Source: Oscillospiraceae bacterium
Lineage (GTDB): Bacteria; Bacillota_A; Clostridia; Oscillospirales; Oscillospiraceae
Reading direction: 5' to 3'
DNA length: 16,016 nucleotides
Assembly (NCBI GenBank): GCA_017539885.1
Contig: JAFYCC010000050.1
Span: forward strand, 1 to 16,016
Numbering within the stretch: the stretch's first letter is position 1; every line of letters starts with the position of its first letter. Positions 15,744 to 16,016 of this stretch are shown here, piece after piece. The position numbers and the translations under genes are program-made. A model generated the notes under the pieces. That model had not been told where the DNA came from. It saw only the letters and a list, made by a program, of their open reading frames with translations, and made no database searches.

Positions 15744-16016
15744 CTATTCTTTCCGGCCGCTCTCAAGTTCCCGCATGACGGGCGGGATCGCTTCGATCAC
15801 GTCAGAAGCCAGAACGCCGTTTTCTCCAAGCGACTGTGCGCAAACGTCTCCAGCTCTTCCGTGTATCCAAACCGCGGCAGTGACGGCCGCCTTCAGGGGC
15901 ATCACGCATAGAAGCGCGCCGATCATGCCGGACAGCACGTCGCCGCTTCCGCCTTTTGCAAGAGACGGTCCGCCGCTTGTGTTGATCCAGATCTCGCCGT
16001 CCGGAAACGCGCAGAC
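15744..16016 (-). CDS. nnrD: ADP/ATP-dependent NAD(P)H-hydrate dehydratase, C-terminal part (cut by window edge)
   Basis: The reading frame is open from the window edge to a TAG at 15744, giving the last 90 residues. It holds the signature LAKGGSGDVLSGMIGALL, which matches the conserved (A/T)xGGxGD(V)LxG motif of the YjeF C-terminal / NnrD family; the Asp of GGSGD is the expected catalytic base. The family repairs NADHX and NADPHX, hydrated forms of NAD(P)H, using ATP or ADP in the cytoplasm. The N-terminal part lies beyond the window, so I cannot tell whether this is a stand-alone dehydratase or is fused to the NnrE epimerase domain. The alr gene follows 71 nt downstream on the same strand, an association also known from other Firmicutes. 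The family call is firm because of the motif; the gene symbol is less certain. Confidence 0.88.
   Translation of the reverse strand, partial: VCAFPDGEIWINTSGGPSLAKGGSGDVLSGMIGALLCVMPLKAAVTAAVWIHGRAGDVCAQSLGENGVLASDVIEAIPPVMRELESGRKE

Overview
The window is a gene-dense, housekeeping stretch of a bacterial chromosome in which every supported gene lies on the minus strand, so transcription runs from high to low coordinates. The gene content and order (tig-clpP-clpX-lon-engB, lepB-rbgA-rnhB, a site-2 protease followed by scpA-scpB, and nnrD-alr) are typical of Firmicutes, especially Clostridia. The fairly GC-rich coding sequence with AT-rich promoters and strong GGAGG ribosome binding sites suggests a gut Clostridia lineage such as an Oscillospiraceae relative. 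The family-level placement is inference. There are no rRNA or tRNA genes, insertion sequences, phage genes, CRISPR arrays or toxin/defence genes, and no gene-free stretch longer than about 300 bases.

Layout in order of transcription. (1) 16016-13939: the end of nnrD (metabolite repair), alr (D-alanine for peptidoglycan) and an unrecognised exported or membrane-anchored 163-aa protein, closed by a clear intrinsic terminator. (2) 13856-10126: a near-consensus sigma-A promoter drives lepB (signal peptidase I), rbgA (50S assembly GTPase), rnhB (RNase HII) and thrC (threonine synthase), ending in a strong hairpin. (3) 10089-9343: a lone metallophosphoesterase. (4) 9339-5926: a promoter, then tig (trigger factor), clpP and clpX, ending in a hairpin just after clpX. 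(5) 5886-1: lon, engB (50S assembly GTPase), a short malic enzyme, an M50 site-2 protease with a TTG start, scpA and the first 30 codons of scpB. These are tightly packed, some with overlapping ends, as in one transcription unit.

Together the genes cover protein quality control (trigger factor, ClpXP, Lon), secretion and membrane proteolysis (LepB, M50), ribosome assembly (RbgA, EngB), chromosome condensation (ScpAB), wall precursor supply (Alr) and two metabolic enzymes (ThrC, malic enzyme).

I do not see a new multi-gene system here. The most interesting leads are the unrecognised anchored protein next to alr; an ATTGC/GCAAT motif repeated as inverted pairs in the alr leader and around the lepB and tig promoters; a 22-bp-period direct repeat beside the tig promoter; a terminator-like hairpin separating clpX from a lon that has no obvious promoter; and the coupling of a site-2 protease to scpAB. 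Several gene starts were moved inward from the longest reading frame (alr, lepB, thrC, tig, lon, malic enzyme) on the basis of ribosome binding sites, protein alignment from memory and, for lepB, the promoter position.
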